The position numbers and the translations under genes are program-made. From NCBI RefSeq assembly GCF_937967675.1, contig NZ_CALBSN010000173.1, positions 1-7,147 of the forward strand: 7,147 bases of DNA, given 5' to 3'. Below, piece by piece: positions 1 to 6,355 of this stretch; the stretch's first letter is position 1; every line of letters starts with the position of its first letter. The notes under the pieces are model-generated. The model saw nothing but the letters and a program-made list of their open reading frames with translations, was not told where the DNA came from and ran no database searches. Source of the DNA: an uncultured Flavobacterium sp. (GTDB taxonomy: Bacteria > Bacteroidota > Bacteroidia > Flavobacteriales > Flavobacteriaceae).

Positions 1-121
1 AGATAAAGGAACTGATACAGATGAATGGGCTTTAGAAAATGGTTATATTTCGATTGTGCCTGTGCAATTTGATTTAACAGCTCATCATACAATTCAACAA
101 TTGAATTCTTGGGAATTATAA
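1..121 (+). CDS. surE: SurE 5'/3'-nucleotidase (survival protein E), C-terminal end only
   Basis: Partial gene; its 5' part lies left of the window. The open frame begins at base 2 and encodes 39 residues before a TAA stop at 119-121. The visible tail reads GTDTDEWALENGYISIVPVQ and then FDLTAHH, ending in LNSWEL. It matches the conserved SurE C-terminus, where a GTD motif is followed by an 'ENGYVSITPLQ-D-T' strand. SurE is a cytoplasmic, metal-dependent phosphatase acting on nucleoside monophosphates and is linked to stress survival. The metal-binding N-terminal residues are outside the window and cannot be checked. lpxB follows after 17 nt on the same strand with no terminator between them, so the two are probably co-transcribed, an arrangement common in Bacteroidota. 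The identification rests on a short but distinctive segment. Confidence 0.85.
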   Translation, partial: DKGTDTDEWALENGYISIVPVQFDLTAHHTIQQLNSWEL

Positions 122-138
122 ATTTAGACGATTAAAAA

Positions 139-1254
139 ATGAAATATTACATCATAGCAGGAGAAGCTTCGGGCGATTTACATGGTTCAAATTTGATGAA
201 AGCTTTGTATGAAAAAGATCCATCAGCCGAAATTCGTTTTTGGGGTGGCGATTTGATGCAAAATGTGGGCGGAACTTTAGTAAAACACTATCGCGAATTA
301 GCTTTTATGGGATTTATTGAAGTTGTAATGAATTTAAAAACCATTCTGAACAACATCAAAATATGCAAAAAAGACATTGAAGCGTTTCAACCAGATGCCA
401 TAATTTTCATTGATTACCCAGGATTTAATATGCGCATCGCAACTTGGGCAAAAGAGCGCAACATTCCAACCCATTATTATATTTCGCCTCAAATTTGGGC
501 TTGGAAAGAAAATCGCATCAAAGCCATTAAACGCGATGTTGATTTTATGTATGTAATTCTTCCGTTTGAAAAGGATTTTTATGAGAAAAAACACAATTTC
601 CCTGTTCATTTTGTCGGACATCCGCTAATTGATGCTATTGCAAGTAGAACGGAAGTTTCAGATGAAATTTTCAGAAAAGAAAATCATTTATCAGACAAAC
701 CAATTATCGCATTATTACCGGGAAGTCGCAAGCAAGAAATTGCTAAAATGCTTTCGATTATGCTTTCGGTTGTAAAAGATTTTCCGGATTATCAATTTGT
801 AATTGCGGGCGCTCCAAGTCAGGAATATGAGTTTTACAAAACGTTTTTAACGAATGAAAATGTGAAATTTATTTCGAACAAAACTTATGATTTATTAAGT
901 CATTCACACGCTGCTTTGGTAACTTCTGGAACCGCAACTTTAGAAACGGCTTTATTCAATGTTCCTGAAGTGGTTTGTTATAAAGGAAGTTGGGTTTCAT
1001 ATCAAATTGCCAAACGCATCATCACTTTAAAATACATTTCACTTGTGAATTTAATCATGGACAAAGAAGTGGTTAAAGAATTGATTCAAGATGAATTGAA
1101 CACGAAGAATTTAAAATTAGAATTGAACAAAATTCTGAATTCAGAAAGTCGAAACATTTTATTGAACAATTATGCCGATTTAAAACAGAAATTAGGAGGC
1201 GAAGGTGCAAGTAAAAAGACTGCAGAACTAATTCTAGATTCTTTCAAAAAATAA
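139..1254 (+). CDS. lpxB: Lipid-A-disaccharide synthase LpxB
   Basis: Complete 371-residue protein, close to the usual length of about 380. LpxB is a GT19-family, membrane-associated glycosyltransferase that joins UDP-2,3-diacylglucosamine to lipid X (2,3-diacylglucosamine-1-phosphate), releasing UDP and forming the beta-1,6 disaccharide core of lipid A. Visible motifs are the N-terminal GEASGDLHG (residues 8-16), IDYPGFN (91-97) whose Asp92 aligns with the catalytic Asp of the E. coli enzyme, ISPQIWAWKENR (115-126), FVGHPLID (158-165), the phosphate-loop-like LLPGSR (192-197), and SGTATLE (263-269) in the nucleotide-binding C-terminal half. The ATG at 139 is preceded by an A-rich stretch rather than a Shine-Dalgarno sequence, as is normal in this phylum, and the protein begins directly at the conserved beta strand, so the start is secure. 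It sits 17 nt behind surE and probably shares its transcript. Nothing is broken or missing. Confidence 0.97.
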   Translation: MKYYIIAGEASGDLHGSNLMKALYEKDPSAEIRFWGGDLMQNVGGTLVKHYRELAFMGFIEVVMNLKTILNNIKICKKDIEAFQPDAIIFIDYPGFNMRIATWAKERNIPTHYYISPQIWAWKENRIKAIKRDVDFMYVILPFEKDFYEKKHNFPVHFVGHPLIDAIASRTEVSDEIFRKENHLSDKPIIALLPGSRKQEIAKMLSIMLSVVKDFPDYQFVIAGAPSQEYEFYKTFLTNENVKFISNKTYDLLSHSHAALVTSGTATLETALFNVPEVVCYKGSWVSYQIAKRIITLKYISLVNLIMDKEVVKELIQDELNTKNLKLELNKILNSESRNILLNNYADLKQKLGGEGASKKTAELILDSFKK

Positions 1255-1265
1255 AGAATATTCTT
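1254..1265. repeat. 12-bp perfect palindrome directly after lpxB
   Basis: AAGAATATTCTT begins on the last base of the lpxB stop codon and is perfectly self-complementary. With no loop and an AT-rich stem it is a poor terminator. A dimeric regulator could bind such a site, but it lies about 35 bp upstream of the candidate comEC promoter box and nothing else supports an operator. It may be chance in AT-rich intergenic DNA. Confidence 0.25.
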
Positions 1266-1297
1266 AATTATTTAGTAGAAAATTAACGGATTTTTTG

Positions 1298-1305
1298 TAT
1301 TTTTG
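1298..1305 (+). promoter_or_regulatory. Candidate Bacteroidota-type -7 promoter box upstream of comEC
   Basis: TATTTTTG is an exact match to the TAnnTTTG -7 element used by the Bacteroidota primary sigma factor. It lies 55 bp before the comEC start, in the 106-bp gap after lpxB. A clear TTG or TTTG -33 element is missing; the nearest partial match is TTTA at 1271-1274. Transcription would begin near 1311 and leave a leader of about 50 nt. An imperfect inverted repeat (GAAGTA at 1307-1312, TACTTC at 1341-1346) starts just after the box. The box suggests comEC can be expressed separately from lpxB, although I see no strong terminator that would stop read-through from surE-lpxB. Confidence 0.5.
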
Positions 1306-1360
1306 GAAGTAAGAAGTCCCTACTCCTTAAAACTAAATACTACTTCAAAAACAAAAGTGA

Positions 1361-3373
1361 TTGAAAGTATTTAAGTTTCCTTTACTTACCATTACTATTA
1401 GTTTTGCAATAGGAATTATTGCAGAATACTATTTGCAATGGGGTTTTTCAACTCTCATAATTTCACTTTTGTTAGGTTTAGGATTATTTTGTTTTCTATA
1501 CTGGAAAAGTAAAAAAGTTTTGCTTCAAGATTCTTTTTTCGGAATTACCACTTACCTACTCGCTTTTACTTTAGGAATGATGAGTTTTTATATTCATTCC
1601 GATTTGAATTCGAAACATCATTACACTAAAAAGTCATTTGAAGAATCCAATTCCATTCGAGCCATCGTTACTACAACTTTAAAACCGAATGAGAAGTACA
1701 ACAAATATTTCATTTCTCTTTCACATTTTAATGATTCCATTGCTTCTGGAAAACTATTACTTTATGTTCCAAAATCCAACATTGAGATCTTACATTCTGG
1801 TGATGAAATTTGGTTGAACAGCTCGATTTATCACATTCCAAAAGCTTTTAATCCGTACCAATTTGATTATTCGAAATATTTAGAAAAGCAAAACGTATTC
1901 CATCAAATTTATACACAAGAGAATCAAATCAAAATCGTTCAAAGACACAAAACCATTGATTACTACATTGAAAATTTAAGAAATAATCTTAGTAAAAGTT
2001 TTGAGATTCATCAATTTGATTCCAAAACCAAAGCCATAATTGACGCCTTAATTTTAGGACAACGATTAGAATTAGATAAAGAAACGATTGCCGATTATTC
2101 CAATGCAGGTGTGATTCACATTTTAGCGATTTCAGGATTGCATATTTCCATCATTTACTTTTTTATTGTGTTCTTGTTGAGGCCACTAAAAAGAGTTCGT
2201 TTTGGATCAGAAATTCAATTATTAATCGTCTTAGCAATTTTATGGTTATTTGCTTTGCTTACGGGTTTGCCAGCTTCGGTAACCAGAGCGGTGACTTTAT
2301 TTAGTTTCATAAGTATTGGAAACTATTTCAATCAGCCGAAAGCGATTTATAATGCGTTAGCTATTTCCGCTTTTTCAATTTTATTGGTAAAACCGAATGC
2401 GATTTTTGATATTGGATTTCAATTGAGTTATGCAGCCGTTTTATCAATCGTTTTGTTTCAACCTTTTTACAAGAAATTCTATTTTTCCAAAAATAAAATA
2501 GCGGTTTACTTTACCGATACTGTTTTGGTTTCATTGGCGGCTCAAATCGGTGTTTTACCTTTAAGTTTGTATTATTTTAATCAATTACCTTTGCTTTTTT
2601 TATTGGCGAATTTGATTATTATTCCACTTTCGAGTTTGGTTTTGATTGTTGGAATTGTGATTTTATCACTTAATTATATTCTTCCTTCTGTTGCGGTTTT
2701 TCTTGGGGAAATTTTAGAGTTCAGCATTCAATTTATGAACGATTATATTCATTGGATTGCCCAATTTAAAAGTGGTATTATCACGAATATTTCGTTTTCT
2801 GGTTGGTTGACTTTTTCAATGTATTTAGTCATTGTTGTTTTTATTTATTGGATGTATCATACAAAAACTAAAAATATAAAATACATTTTTGGAACAATAT
2901 TACTCTTTCAATTGAGCTACATTAGTGTAAAATGGAACGAAAATCAAGGAAGGGAATTGGTGGTTTTTAATGAAAAATCGACTTTAATAGGAATCAAAAA
3001 TCAAAATAGTGTTATTGCATTTACTGATATTCCGGAAAATCACAACACAACTTTAAATCATTACATTAGAGGAACATTTTCAGATTCATTGCGAATTTTT
3101 CCGATGCAAAATGCAATATCCTTTCAAAATAAAAGAATTTTAGTTATTGATAGTTTGGGTATTTATAAAACTTCGATCCAACCTGACATTATTGTTTTAA
3201 CTCAAAATCCAAAAATCAATTTAGCAAGATTGATAAAAGAAATGCAACCAAAAGAGATTGTTGCAGATAAAAGCAATTACAAAAACAACATAAGTACTTG
3301 GAATGCAACATGCAAAAAAGAAAAAATCCCTTTTCATGCTATAGCCGAAAAGGGATTTTATAGATTGAAATAG
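1361..3373 (+). CDS. comEC: ComEC/Rec2 competence DNA channel, without a functional metallo-beta-lactamase domain
   Basis: A 670-residue polytopic inner-membrane protein of the ComEC/Rec2 family, which forms the channel carrying single-stranded DNA into the cytoplasm during natural transformation. The N-terminus has membrane segments (about residues 8-80), then a DUF4131-like soluble domain (about 95-190) ending in the typical NPYQFDYSKYL (164-174). The Competence domain (about 225-500) carries DALILGQR (228-235), HILAISGLHI (253-262), LPASVTRA (303-310), DIGFQLSYAAV (350-360) and AQIGVLPL (394-401). The remaining ~150 residues resemble only the end of a metallo-beta-lactamase fold (PDIIVLTQNPK at 608-618, then EIVADKSNY). 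No HxHxDH motif is present, so nuclease activity of the kind proposed for ComEC in other bacteria is unlikely here. The start is TTG: the codon just before it is an in-frame TGA, and no ATG follows before the first membrane segment. The gene converges with the thioredoxin gene, leaving 3 bp between stop codons. Confidence 0.92.
   Translation: MKVFKFPLLTITISFAIGIIAEYYLQWGFSTLIISLLLGLGLFCFLYWKSKKVLLQDSFFGITTYLLAFTLGMMSFYIHSDLNSKHHYTKKSFEESNSIRAIVTTTLKPNEKYNKYFISLSHFNDSIASGKLLLYVPKSNIEILHSGDEIWLNSSIYHIPKAFNPYQFDYSKYLEKQNVFHQIYTQENQIKIVQRHKTIDYYIENLRNNLSKSFEIHQFDSKTKAIIDALILGQRLELDKETIADYSNAGVIHILAISGLHISIIYFFIVFLLRPLKRVRFGSEIQLLIVLAILWLFALLTGLPASVTRAVTLFSFISIGNYFNQPKAIYNALAISAFSILLVKPNAIFDIGFQLSYAAVLSIVLFQPFYKKFYFSKNKIAVYFTDTVLVSLAAQIGVLPLSLYYFNQLPLLFLLANLIIIPLSSLVLIVGIVILSLNYILPSVAVFLGEILEFSIQFMNDYIHWIAQFKSGIITNISFSGWLTFSMYLVIVVFIYWMYHTKTKNIKYIFGTILLFQLSYISVKWNENQGRELVVFNEKSTLIGIKNQNSVIAFTDIPENHNTTLNHYIRGTFSDSLRIFPMQNAISFQNKRILVIDSLGIYKTSIQPDIIVLTQNPKINLARLIKEMQPKEIVADKSNYKNNISTWNATCKKEKIPFHAIAEKGFYRLK
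3323..3359 (-). terminator. Rho-independent terminator of the leftward operon, embedded in the comEC 3' end
   Basis: A perfect 13-bp inverted repeat (arms 3323-3335 and 3347-3359) encloses an 11-nt loop. The core of the stem is TCCCTTTTC paired with GAAAAGGGA. Read on the - strand, the hairpin is followed by TTTTTTCTTTTTTT (continuing to about 3314), an excellent U tract, and it lies 17 nt past the thioredoxin stop codon. Read on the + strand, the downstream T run is only four bases and the hairpin comes before the comEC stop, so it is a weaker terminator in that direction. The same bases encode comEC residues of about 655-666. Confidence 0.85.
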
Positions 3374-3376
3374 TTC

Positions 3377-3844
3377 TTATTTGTTTTGGATAATTTGATT
3401 AGCTCCGTCAATCCATACTTTTGGACCTCCGGCCACATAACCTGTACTTCCTAAAGCTGTTAAATTTACTTTAGCTTCAGCGGTTTTAGCAGCACTTACA
3501 AACCAAACTGTAGGATATCCTCTAACTTGTAATTGTTGCTGTAACTGCGCATTTTGCATTTTTACAGCATCTGTTTGTTCGTTTTTTCTAGGAAAATCTA
3601 ATTCTACTAAAACCACATTTTCTTTTGCCCATTTGATAAATTCTGGGGTTTTGAAAACTTCTTTTTGCAAACGAATACACCATCCACACCAATCAGAACC
3701 CGTAAAAAACAAGAACAAAGGTTTGTTTTCTTTAATGGAAATATCAGTTGCTTTTGACATATCAGTATGCCAAGTTAATTCTTCTTGCGCTTGTATTGAC
3801 ATACTCGTCAAAGTTAAAAACGCTATAAATAAAATCTTTTTCAT
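3377..3844 (-). CDS. Secreted thioredoxin-fold protein with a CGWC active site
   Basis: A 155-residue protein with a Sec-type signal peptide: MKK, a hydrophobic stretch (residues 4-17) and a likely cleavage after Ala19 in SIQAQ. The mature part is a thioredoxin fold of the Thioredoxin_7-like type. It shows LFLFFTGSDWCGWC, with redox cysteines at 53 and 56, the following helix (RLQKEVF), a beta strand (VVLVELDFPR, 77-86), and the expected cis-proline at Pro111 in VRGYPTVWF. It should act as a disulfide reductase or isomerase in the periplasm or cell envelope; the client is unknown. The ATG is preceded by TTTACAAT with no Shine-Dalgarno sequence, which is usual here. It has its own promoter-like box and can also receive read-through from the transporter gene ending 51 bp upstream. 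A strong hairpin ends the transcript. Membership of the superfamily is clear, but the exact subfamily and role are not. Confidence 0.9.
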   Translation of the reverse strand: MKKILFIAFLTLTSMSIQAQEELTWHTDMSKATDISIKENKPLFLFFTGSDWCGWCIRLQKEVFKTPEFIKWAKENVVLVELDFPRKNEQTDAVKMQNAQLQQQLQVRGYPTVWFVSAAKTAEAKVNLTALGSTGYVAGGPKVWIDGANQIIQNK

Positions 3845-3861
3845 ATTGTAAATTTATAAAA

Positions 3862-3869
3862 CAAAATTA
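3862..3869 (-). promoter_or_regulatory. Candidate -7 promoter box for the thioredoxin gene
   Basis: On the - strand TAATTTTG exactly matches TAnnTTTG. It ends 17 nt before the thioredoxin ATG, in the 51-bp gap after the POT transporter gene. A TTTTTG lies upstream (3884-3889 on the - strand), but only 14 nt separate it from the -7 box, shorter than the usual -33 spacing. Transcription would start near 3856, giving a very short leader of about 12 nt. Confidence 0.55.
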
Positions 3870-3895
3870 AGCAATTAAAATGCCAAAAATAACGG

Positions 3896-5368
3896 TTACT
3901 TAACTTCTTGCATTAATTTCCTAACGATTGGCGAAATAGCAATAAGAACTAATCCAGCAACTAAAGCATAAATTGCTAATTGTTGATAGCCATCGGTGTA
4001 AGCAATTAATTTTTCTGATTTGGTTGCATTTTCATTGGCAATTGACATTCCAGCACCCAAGATTCCAGCAACATATTGACCATAAGCACTTGCTAAAAAC
4101 CACATTCCCATCATAACACCTTGTAATTTTACGGGCGAAAGTTTGGTCATAATCGATAATCCGATTGGGGATAAACAAAGTTCTCCAAATGTGATGATGA
4201 AATAGGCCAATGTAAATATTTCTAACGAGGTCATTCCATCAATGTTTGCAAAAAACCTTGTAAAATAGAACGTGTAAAAAGCTAAGGCTAAGAATAAAAA
4301 TCCTAATCCAAATTTCACCACTGTATTCGGTTCGGCTTTTCTGGTATTCAACCAAACCCAAACCAATCCTAAAAGTGGTGCAAAAATGATTACGAATAGT
4401 GAATTTGCAGCATTATTTACTCCGTTAGGATCTAAATTAATGCCTAAAAAATCACTATCTAAATTGTTGGCGGCAAATAAACTCAAGGAACCTCCACTTT
4501 GCTCAAAAAACGCCCAAAACAAAATTGAAAACACAATAAAAACCATTGCAGCAATCAACTTCTTGTTTTCTTGAATCGAAAAGTTTCGCATTTCGTAAGC
4601 CAAATACAACAACGTAACAGGACCAATCGTATACATAAAATAATCTGTATATTCAGGATTTGAAACCATTGTCATAATTAATGGAATGGCTACTAATGTT
4701 CCGATGTAAGTTGCATATTCATATAATTTCCTTTTCGAATCTTGCAAATGCAACAATGGAGAAAGTCCGATTGTTGCCATACTTTTTTGAGTAAACAAGA
4801 ACGTAACCAAACTAATTGTCATTACAATTCCTGCTAAACCAAAAGCTAAGTTCCATGAATAATTTTTTCCGATATAAATACAAGCATAACCTCCTAAAAG
4901 CGCACCAATATTAATTCCAGAGTAAAACAATGAAAAACCAGCATCTCTTCTTGAATCATTTGCTTTATACAAAGTTCCTACCATAGTAGAAATATTGGGT
5001 TTGAAAAATCCTGTTCCAATTACAGTGAAAGCAATTCCCAAGAAGAAAAATTGTTTTGGATCGATGGCAAGAATGGCACTTCCCACAATCATCATAATTC
5101 CACCCCAAAAAAGCGATTTTCTGTAACCTAAAATTTTATCCGCAAATAAACCTCCAACAAATGTGAAAGCATAAACGAAAGCTTGTGTAGCGCCATATTG
5201 TAAATTAGCCACATCTTCTTTCATGAACAATTGATGTACCATGAAAAAAGTTAACATTCCGCGCATTCCGTAAAAACAGAAACGCTCCCACATTTCACTA
5301 AAGAACAAATACCAAAGTTGCTTTGGATATTTACCTTCAAAATTCTGAATTTCCTCTATTGTTTGCAT
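3896..5368 (-). CDS. Proton-dependent oligopeptide transporter (POT/PTR2 family), complete
   Basis: A 490-residue polytopic inner-membrane protein of the POT family (MFS fold), importing di- and tripeptides with protons. The diagnostic ExxERF motif is present as EMWERF (residues 25-30), followed by CFYGMRGML; the first of the usual two Tyr residues (ERFxYYG) is Phe32, the second is Tyr33. Other family signatures are GTGFFKPNIS (118-127) with the conserved Lys123, RDAGFSLFYSGINIGALLG (141-159), FFEQSGGSLSLFA (287-299) in TM7, and GELCLSPIGLS (395-405) with the TM10 glutamate Glu396 that contacts the peptide in characterised members. All key coupling residues seem intact. The TM7-TM8 loop is short (about 24 residues). 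Its ATG shares one base with the stop of the upstream nuclease gene, so translation is probably coupled. The C-terminus ends in KLMQEVK, like its paralogue at 6353-7147. Substrate range cannot be read from the sequence. Confidence 0.94.
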   Translation of the reverse strand: MQTIEEIQNFEGKYPKQLWYLFFSEMWERFCFYGMRGMLTFFMVHQLFMKEDVANLQYGATQAFVYAFTFVGGLFADKILGYRKSLFWGGIMMIVGSAILAIDPKQFFFLGIAFTVIGTGFFKPNISTMVGTLYKANDSRRDAGFSLFYSGINIGALLGGYACIYIGKNYSWNLAFGLAGIVMTISLVTFLFTQKSMATIGLSPLLHLQDSKRKLYEYATYIGTLVAIPLIMTMVSNPEYTDYFMYTIGPVTLLYLAYEMRNFSIQENKKLIAAMVFIVFSILFWAFFEQSGGSLSLFAANNLDSDFLGINLDPNGVNNAANSLFVIIFAPLLGLVWVWLNTRKAEPNTVVKFGLGFLFLALAFYTFYFTRFFANIDGMTSLEIFTLAYFIITFGELCLSPIGLSIMTKLSPVKLQGVMMGMWFLASAYGQYVAGILGAGMSIANENATKSEKLIAYTDGYQQLAIYALVAGLVLIAISPIVRKLMQEVK

Positions 5369-5370
5369 TA
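5366..5370 (-). promoter_or_regulatory. TAATG stop-start overlap coupling the nuclease gene to the POT transporter
   Basis: On the - strand the nuclease stop TAA (5370-5368) and the transporter start ATG (5368-5366) share one A. No Shine-Dalgarno sequence is visible; an A-rich GAAAAA lies just upstream. The overlap suggests ribosomes re-initiate on the transporter after finishing the nuclease. It also confirms the transporter start, since EIQNFEGKYPKQLWYLFFSE is the usual POT N-terminal lead-in. Confidence 0.8.
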
Positions 5371-6351
5371 TTTTTCTTTATTTAACTCGTATCTAATTCT
5401 ATCTTGATTTATGATTTGCTTTAAATCTTCCTCTTTTGGCATGTATAGCATATATTGACTTGTAAAAAGGTTATTCTTGTCACTTAATACAGAATATTTC
5501 ACAATAGTTTCATCTTTCTCAGAGCAAAGCAAAATTCCAATTGTTGGATTATCACCTTCATTTCTTTTTAAATCATCATACATTCTAACATACATATCAA
5601 TTTGTCCAATGTCTTGATGTGAAAGTCTATCTGTTTTTAAATCAATAATTACAAAACATTTTAAAATGTAATTATAGAAAACCAAATCAATATAAAAATC
5701 GGAAGTATCCGTTATAATATGTTGTTGTCTTGCAACAAACGCAAATCCTTTTCCAAATTCCAATAAAAATTTTTGAATATGTTCAATAATCGCAGATTCT
5801 ATTTGAAACTCAGTATTTTTTGTGTCATTTGAAAGTCCCAAAAATTCAAATATATAAGGATCTTTTAAAACAGAATGAATTGAAAGTTCCTCTTTATTAG
5901 AATCAGGTTTTAAAGTTCTTTCAAAACTTAGCGATTTTATTTGTCGTTCTAATTCCCTTGAATTCCATGCGTTTTCTGCAGCTTCATTTAAATAGAATGT
6001 TCTTTTTTCTACAGAATCAACTTTAGACAATATTCGATAATGTGTCCAGCTCAATTCTTGACGCAATGCGTCAATATTTGAAAAAGACAAATAAAATTTT
6101 CTCATATTCGTAAGGTTTGTGTAATCAAAACCCTTTCCAAATTCTAAGGTTAATTCTTTTGAAAGGTTTTTTAACAAACTAGAACCATAAATAGCTCGAA
6201 CTTCACCCTGTTGCTCTTCTTCAACTATAAGCTTGCCAATATTCCAATACGTTTCTAACAAAACGAAATTAACAGAACGATATACTTTTTGACGAGAAAT
6301 TAAAATTACTTCTCGAATGGAATTAAAAAATAGTTCGTTAGTCAAACTCAT
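5368..6351 (-). CDS. DUF1016/YhcG-family PDDEXK nuclease
   Basis: A complete 327-residue soluble protein with the two-part DUF1016 layout. The N-terminal domain (about residues 8-145) is helical and includes LLETYWNIGKLIVEEEQ (31-47), LSKELTLEFGKGFDYTNLTN (63-82) and LSWTHYRILSKV (100-111). The C-terminal PDDEXK nuclease domain (about 160-310) begins PYIFEFLGL and shows ESAIIEHI with a candidate catalytic Glu (185 or 190), Asp222 in DFYIDLVFY, and DLK (237-239) in FVIIDLKTDRLSHQDIGQ, followed by QxxxY (250-254). The active site therefore looks intact. Members are found scattered through bacterial genomes and near restriction-modification loci; the substrate is poorly known. It separates two paralogous POT transporter genes, starting 1 nt after one and overlapping the other by 1 nt. 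Hand-counted GC over 5401-5940 is about 26%, lower than the genes on both sides, which suggests acquisition. Family call is firm, biological role unknown. Confidence 0.92.
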   Translation of the reverse strand: MSLTNELFFNSIREVILISRQKVYRSVNFVLLETYWNIGKLIVEEEQQGEVRAIYGSSLLKNLSKELTLEFGKGFDYTNLTNMRKFYLSFSNIDALRQELSWTHYRILSKVDSVEKRTFYLNEAAENAWNSRELERQIKSLSFERTLKPDSNKEELSIHSVLKDPYIFEFLGLSNDTKNTEFQIESAIIEHIQKFLLEFGKGFAFVARQQHIITDTSDFYIDLVFYNYILKCFVIIDLKTDRLSHQDIGQIDMYVRMYDDLKRNEGDNPTIGILLCSEKDETIVKYSVLSDKNNLFTSQYMLYMPKEEDLKQIINQDRIRYELNKEK

Positions 6352-6355
6352 CTTA
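6349..6355 (-). promoter_or_regulatory. TAAGATG junction between the upstream POT transporter and the nuclease gene
   Basis: On the - strand the transporter stop TAA (6355-6353) is followed by a single G and then the nuclease ATG (6351-6349). No promoter-like TAnnTTTG was found in the roughly 150 bp upstream on this strand, so the nuclease most likely depends on transcription and possibly translational re-initiation from the transporter gene. Confidence 0.75.

Noticed and set aside
334..621. Open frame of 95 codons on the - strand inside lpxB
   Set aside because: It is fully antisense to the well-conserved lpxB coding sequence, resembles no known protein, and is explained as a shadow of the real frame.
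1264..1296. Possible terminator after lpxB: TTAATT (1264-1269) pairing with AATTAA (1281-1286), with a T run at 1291-1296
   Set aside because: The stem is six A-T pairs only, too weak to be a convincing Rho-independent terminator, and the T run is displaced by four bases.
1301..1350. Imperfect inverted repeat TTTTGGAAGTA / TACTTCAAAA around the comEC leader
   Set aside because: The arms are short with a bulge and a loop of about 28 nt, and one arm overlaps the promoter box; there is not enough to call a riboswitch or attenuator.
3633..3851. Open frame of 72 codons on the + strand across the thioredoxin gene
   Set aside because: It is antisense to the thioredoxin gene, including its CGWC active site, with no independent support.
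4386..4574. Open frame of 62 codons on the + strand inside the complete POT transporter
   Set aside because: It is antisense to the TM7-TM8 region of a conserved membrane protein and has no domain or start signal of its own.
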